Shown here piece after piece: positions 14,395 to 15,965 of a stretch of 15,965 bases of DNA. Position numbers and translations under genes: made by a program. Source of the DNA: Pseudomonadota bacterium. GTDB lineage: Bacteria; Pseudomonadota; Gammaproteobacteria; Xanthomonadales; Xanthomonadaceae. The notes under the pieces were generated by a model. It ran no database searches. It was not told the DNA's origin and saw only the letters and a program-made list of their open reading frames with translations. The DNA lies in contig JAFADB010000334.1 of assembly GCA_023425225.1 (NCBI GenBank), positions 1-15,965 of the forward strand, written 5' to 3'. The stretch's first letter is position 1, and each line of letters starts with the position of its first letter.

Positions 14395-14496
14395 CTACTG
14401 CGACGCTGCGCCGACGATGCGCGGGTCGGCCTGCAGGCGCGGCAGCGTGCGTTCAAGAAATGATGCATGCGCATTGGGAGTGGTATCTGCCTGCAT
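14395..14496 (-). pseudogene. Truncated nucleotidyltransferase-like N-terminal remnant
   Basis: A 33-codon frame from ATG 14496 to TAG 14395. The product contains ASFLERTLPRLQADPRIVGA, which resembles the N-terminal helix and strand of small nucleotidyltransferase-fold proteins in which the next residues are the GGS active-site loop. Here the frame breaks (ASQ-stop) precisely where that loop should begin, and no continuation is recognisable in the other frames before lpxH. A GGAGG lies 11 bp upstream of the ATG. It may be the deleted last gene of the minus-strand cassette series. The family link is from memory of the motif and is moderately uncertain. Confidence 0.45.
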
Positions 14497-14554
14497 GTAA
14501 GTCCGCGCCTCCACGCCTGACTTTGCACGATGCGATGATTCCGGGAAATCGGGG

Positions 14555-14621
14555 CATTAACGCCCGAACCTGACCGCGCAGCGAAGCGGCGTCGACCTGG
14601 ATCGATCGTCCGGGGTCAGAT
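14555..14621 (-). other. attC-like integron recombination site 3
   Basis: Read on the minus strand, a left box ATCTGAC (14621-14615) contains the TGA stop of the membrane-protein gene. It is followed by an imperfect stem whose core CGACGCCGCTTCGC (14594-14581) looks like the core of aadA-type attC sites as I remember them. The spacer CGGGC and right box GTTAATG (14561-14555, GTTRRRY-like) follow. Outer-arm pairing is degraded. The 67-bp length, orientation and position at a gene's 3' end fit an attC of the preceding cassette. Confidence 0.55.
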
Positions 14622-14924
14622 CCAGCTGACCAGGAGACTGATGACCAATAGCACGACACCGGCGACTGCCAACCAAGCCTGTACTCCGCTCGACCGGAGC
14701 GCAGGCTTGAAAGCTTCCCGCAAGGGCATGCCCAGGTTGATCGGGTTGCGGAACGCTTCAGGAGCGAACAACAAGAGTCCGAGGCCTGCCAGGAGCCTGG
14801 ATGTTTGTCCCATCCCGACGTACAGCCAATCGGCGATGTGGAACAGGCCAAAGCCGAGAAAGACGATTCCCCACGCTTTCGAGCGTGTCGTGGATGCAAG
14901 ACCGGCTGCGACTTCCTTCTCCAT
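14616..14924 (-). CDS. Small integral membrane protein of unknown function
   Basis: A 102-residue hydrophobic protein that I cannot assign to a named family. Three likely transmembrane segments are visible: AWGIVFLGFGLFHIADWLYV (about 15-34), SRLLAGLGLLLFAPEAF (about 40-57) and WLAVAGVVLLVISLLVSWI (about 83-101). The basic, Pro-containing loop RNPINLGMPLREAFKPALR lies between the last two. ATG 14924 is chosen because GGAGG lies four bases upstream and the longer frame from 15026 would overlap the GyrI-like gene. The stop codon lies in the left box of the putative attC at 14555-14621 and an attC-like palindrome also precedes the gene, so it reads as a promoterless cassette gene. Base composition is lower in GC than the core genes. 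Confidence 0.7.
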   Translation of the reverse strand: MEKEVAAGLASTTRSKAWGIVFLGFGLFHIADWLYVGMGQTSRLLAGLGLLLFAPEAFRNPINLGMPLREAFKPALRSSGVQAWLAVAGVVLLVISLLVSWI

Positions 14925-14929
14925 GGGAC

Positions 14930-14998
14930 CTCCAATGTGCCTGTATCGAACCGCGCCGCCAGGCGGTGGCGACTTGAATAAACCGATGTCCGTCATTC
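14930..14998 (-). other. attC-like integron recombination site 2 (degenerate)
   Basis: Between the GyrI-like gene and the membrane-protein gene, the minus strand reads a left box GAATGAC (14998-14992) carrying the TGA stop of the GyrI-like gene. Next come TATTCAAG, a GC-rich stem (CACCGCC/GGCGGCG), TTCGATACAGGC, and a right box ATTGGAG (14936-14930) that has lost the canonical first G. Order and spacing parallel the other two sites, but this is the weakest of the three. Confidence 0.4.
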
Positions 14999-15597
14999 CA
15001 TTGGCTGACGGATGATGGTTTTCCATTTCTCCGGTGCCGCCCTGCGCACGTCGCTTAGATAGATCTCATGATGCCTGCCTCTCAGCGCAGAGCGGCTTGA
15101 TATGTAGTCATGTATCCGCTGGATTGTCGGCCCCTCGGTCGAGAACGGGCCAATATGCATGATCTGCGCACTGCGGCCTTCCTCAAACGGCTCGAACCGG
15201 ATCCTTTCGAGTCCGGGCAGCCGCTTCCTGGCTTGAACGCCGGCGATCACCGATCGGCCATCTCCATTGAAGCTTCCGGCGGCTGCCTGATCATCATCGT
15301 CCACTTCCAGTTGTCCTTGTCGTCGCGAGTGAAGCTGGCCATGTCGTCGGCCCACCACAGTCCTTCAAGTGGCATCACGACGTAGTCGAGTGACACTTCC
15401 TTCCTTAGCGCGAACTTCATGGCATACGAAATGGAATAAAGCGCCTCCACTGCTTCCTTGTAGTCATTGGACGCATTGGGATTCCCTTCGCCGTCAATCA
15501 TGAGGAAGTTGAACGCAGGCACATCAACTTCGACGACCTCCCTGGAGGAAGGTTTGTAGATGGCCTTCAGCTCGCTCTTGAGGTCAATCTTGCCCAC
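14993..15597 (-). pseudogene. GyrI-like domain protein, frameshifted
   Basis: Two adjoining minus-strand frames together encode a GyrI-like small-molecule-binding domain protein of about 201 aa. The first runs from GTG 15597 (GGAGG four to five bases upstream) through IDLKSELKAIYKPSSREV, the FLMIDGEGNPN loop, VMPLEGLWWADD and WKWTMMIRQP, and stops at TGA 15247-15249. The second resumes in another frame with VIAGVQARKRLPGLERIRFE, then QIMHIGPFSTEGPT, HHEIYLSDVRRAAPEKWKTIIRQP, and ends at 14993. The joined length of 605 nt is one short of a multiple of three, so one base is missing near 15250-15258. Family members bind hydrophobic ligands; function is unassigned. A sequencing error is the alternative. 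Confidence 0.75.
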
Positions 15598-15612
15598 GAA
15601 CCCTCCCGTGGC

Positions 15613-15669
15613 GGCCAACGCCCGAGTCAAGCACTACCTCGAAACGGCATCGGCTTGAATTGTCGGGAC
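15613..15669 (-). other. attC-like integron recombination site 1
   Basis: On the minus strand: left box TCCCGAC (15668-15662), then ATTCAAGC (15660-15653), which pairs with GCTTGACT (15632-15625) at seven of eight positions. An imperfect central stem with TTTCGAG lies between them. The spacer CGGGC and right box GTTGGCC (15619-15613) follow. The order AATTC-AAGCCGA...GCTTGACTC-GGGCGTT closely follows aadA-type attC sites. The usual left spacer is shortened. The GyrI-like gene starts 16 bp beyond the right box, typical of cassette genes. Confidence 0.6.
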
Positions 15670-15866
15670 TCTCCGGCACCCGGGGAACAGCTCCGCCGAT
15701 GCCACAGATGGTGCCAGACCACCGACCGGGATGCCCGCACGGCGGGACAAGAGTTCCTTCCGGCATGACCTGCTTGTTGTTACGGGCGCGGCATCGGCGA
15801 CCCCAAAGCCCGCTGGGGGCTCACGACGTGCAATCGACGTCCCCCCGCTTTCAGTAGCGGAGCGGT
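15670..15866. other. Spacer between the cassette-like region and the IS tail
   Basis: I see no recognisable gene here. On the minus strand a 60-codon frame from ATG 15766 runs through the putative attC into the GyrI-like gene in the wrong frame and looks spurious. Short palindromes CCCGC/GCGGG (near 15734-15746) and AGCCC/GGGCT (near 15807-15821) are present without T-tracts. It may hold the eroded 3' part of an older cassette. Confidence 0.4.
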
Positions 15867-15965
15867 TTAGAGTCCGGGGTTGATGGTAGTGGATGCCAGT
15901 TGCTTCGCGTAGGCACTTGGTGTCAGTCCGCCCAATGCCTTCTTCGGCCGCTCCTCGTTGTATTC
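15837..15965 (-). mobile_element. IS3-family insertion sequence, right end (runs off the window)
   Basis: The transposase tail at 15867-15965 is followed on the minus strand by about 30 bp ending in GGGGGGACGT (15846-15837). A G/C-run next to the terminus resembles IS3-family inverted-repeat tips. The exact terminus and any target duplication cannot be set, because the other end is outside the window. Confidence 0.4.
15867..15965 (-). CDS. IS3-family transposase OrfB, C-terminal end (partial)
   Basis: The last 32 codons plus stop (TAA at 15867-15869) of a DDE transposase; the rest lies beyond the right edge. The visible residues EYNEERPKKALGGLTPSAYA are the conserved C-terminal YN-x-x-RPH-x-ALGGLTP-x-x-YA block that follows the catalytic Glu in IS3-family integrase-core proteins. 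The usual His of the RPH motif is Lys here. This part cannot tell an intact element from a remnant. Confidence 0.85.
   Translation of the reverse strand, partial: EYNEERPKKALGGLTPSAYAKQLASTTINPGL

Noticed and set aside
14453..14561. A 34-codon frame starting at the ATG inside the right box at 14555-14561
   Set aside because: The product has no recognisable motif, no ribosome binding site precedes the ATG, and it overlaps the better-supported 14395-14496 remnant in another frame.
14602..14622. GGGGTCAGATCC as the edge of a REP-transposase element
   Set aside because: It overlaps the stop codon of the membrane-protein gene and the left box of the attC-like site, and no second copy or transposase is seen in the window.

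Overview
The window looks like a chromosomal segment from a GC-rich gammaproteobacterium of the Xanthomonadaceae/Lysobacteraceae (the Xanthomonas, Stenotrophomonas, Pseudoxanthomonas, Luteimonas and Lysobacter group). The basis is the very high GC, the residue-level resemblance of PhoB, GrxC, the AhpD-like protein and the NAD-type isocitrate dehydrogenase to proteins I know from that family, and the gene order phoB-phoR-ppk-ppx. The genus cannot be fixed from sequence alone.

Layout. 1-600: a four-tRNA operon on the minus strand (Pro-UGG, Arg-UCU, His-GUG, Lys-CUU) with a clear sigma-70-type promoter upstream and an intrinsic terminator downstream. 682-1446: a Bax-inhibitor-1/YccA-type membrane protein. 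It converges on a NAD-dependent isocitrate dehydrogenase (1580-2587, minus) across a perfect 16-bp-arm bidirectional terminator. 2963-3654 (minus): grxC and an AhpD-like CxxC protein, overlapping by 4 bp. 3802-5445: a BepA-type periplasmic M48 metalloprotease, divergent from grxC; both of these genes appear to use TTG starts.

5706-11499 is the phosphate module: phoB, phoR, ppk and ppx in one orientation, with a good two-half-site Pho box in front of phoB. The sensor kinase and response regulator read phosphate limitation, while Ppk and Ppx make and degrade polyphosphate. 11500-11866 is a non-coding stretch packed with palindromic REP-like repeats. 11867-13520 holds a GT4-like glycosyltransferase overlapping a PAP2 phosphatase, possibly a glycolipid-forming pair. 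13603-14340 is lpxH of lipid A synthesis.

14341-15965 is different in character: visibly lower GC, small or broken genes all on the minus strand, and an IS3-family transposase tail running off the right edge. Three imperfect palindromes lie between these genes, at about 14555-14621, 14930-14998 and 15613-15669. They resemble integron attC sites, with GTT-type right boxes, a shared TCGGGCGTT motif in two of them, and GAC-type left boxes that in two cases carry the stop codon of the preceding gene. I read this as a decaying integron cassette array without an integrase in the window (a CALIN-type cluster). Its genes are a frameshifted GyrI-like gene, a small unknown membrane protein and a truncated nucleotidyltransferase-like remnant. 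This is the most interesting part of the window. The attC assignment is pattern recognition and needs a covariance-model search.
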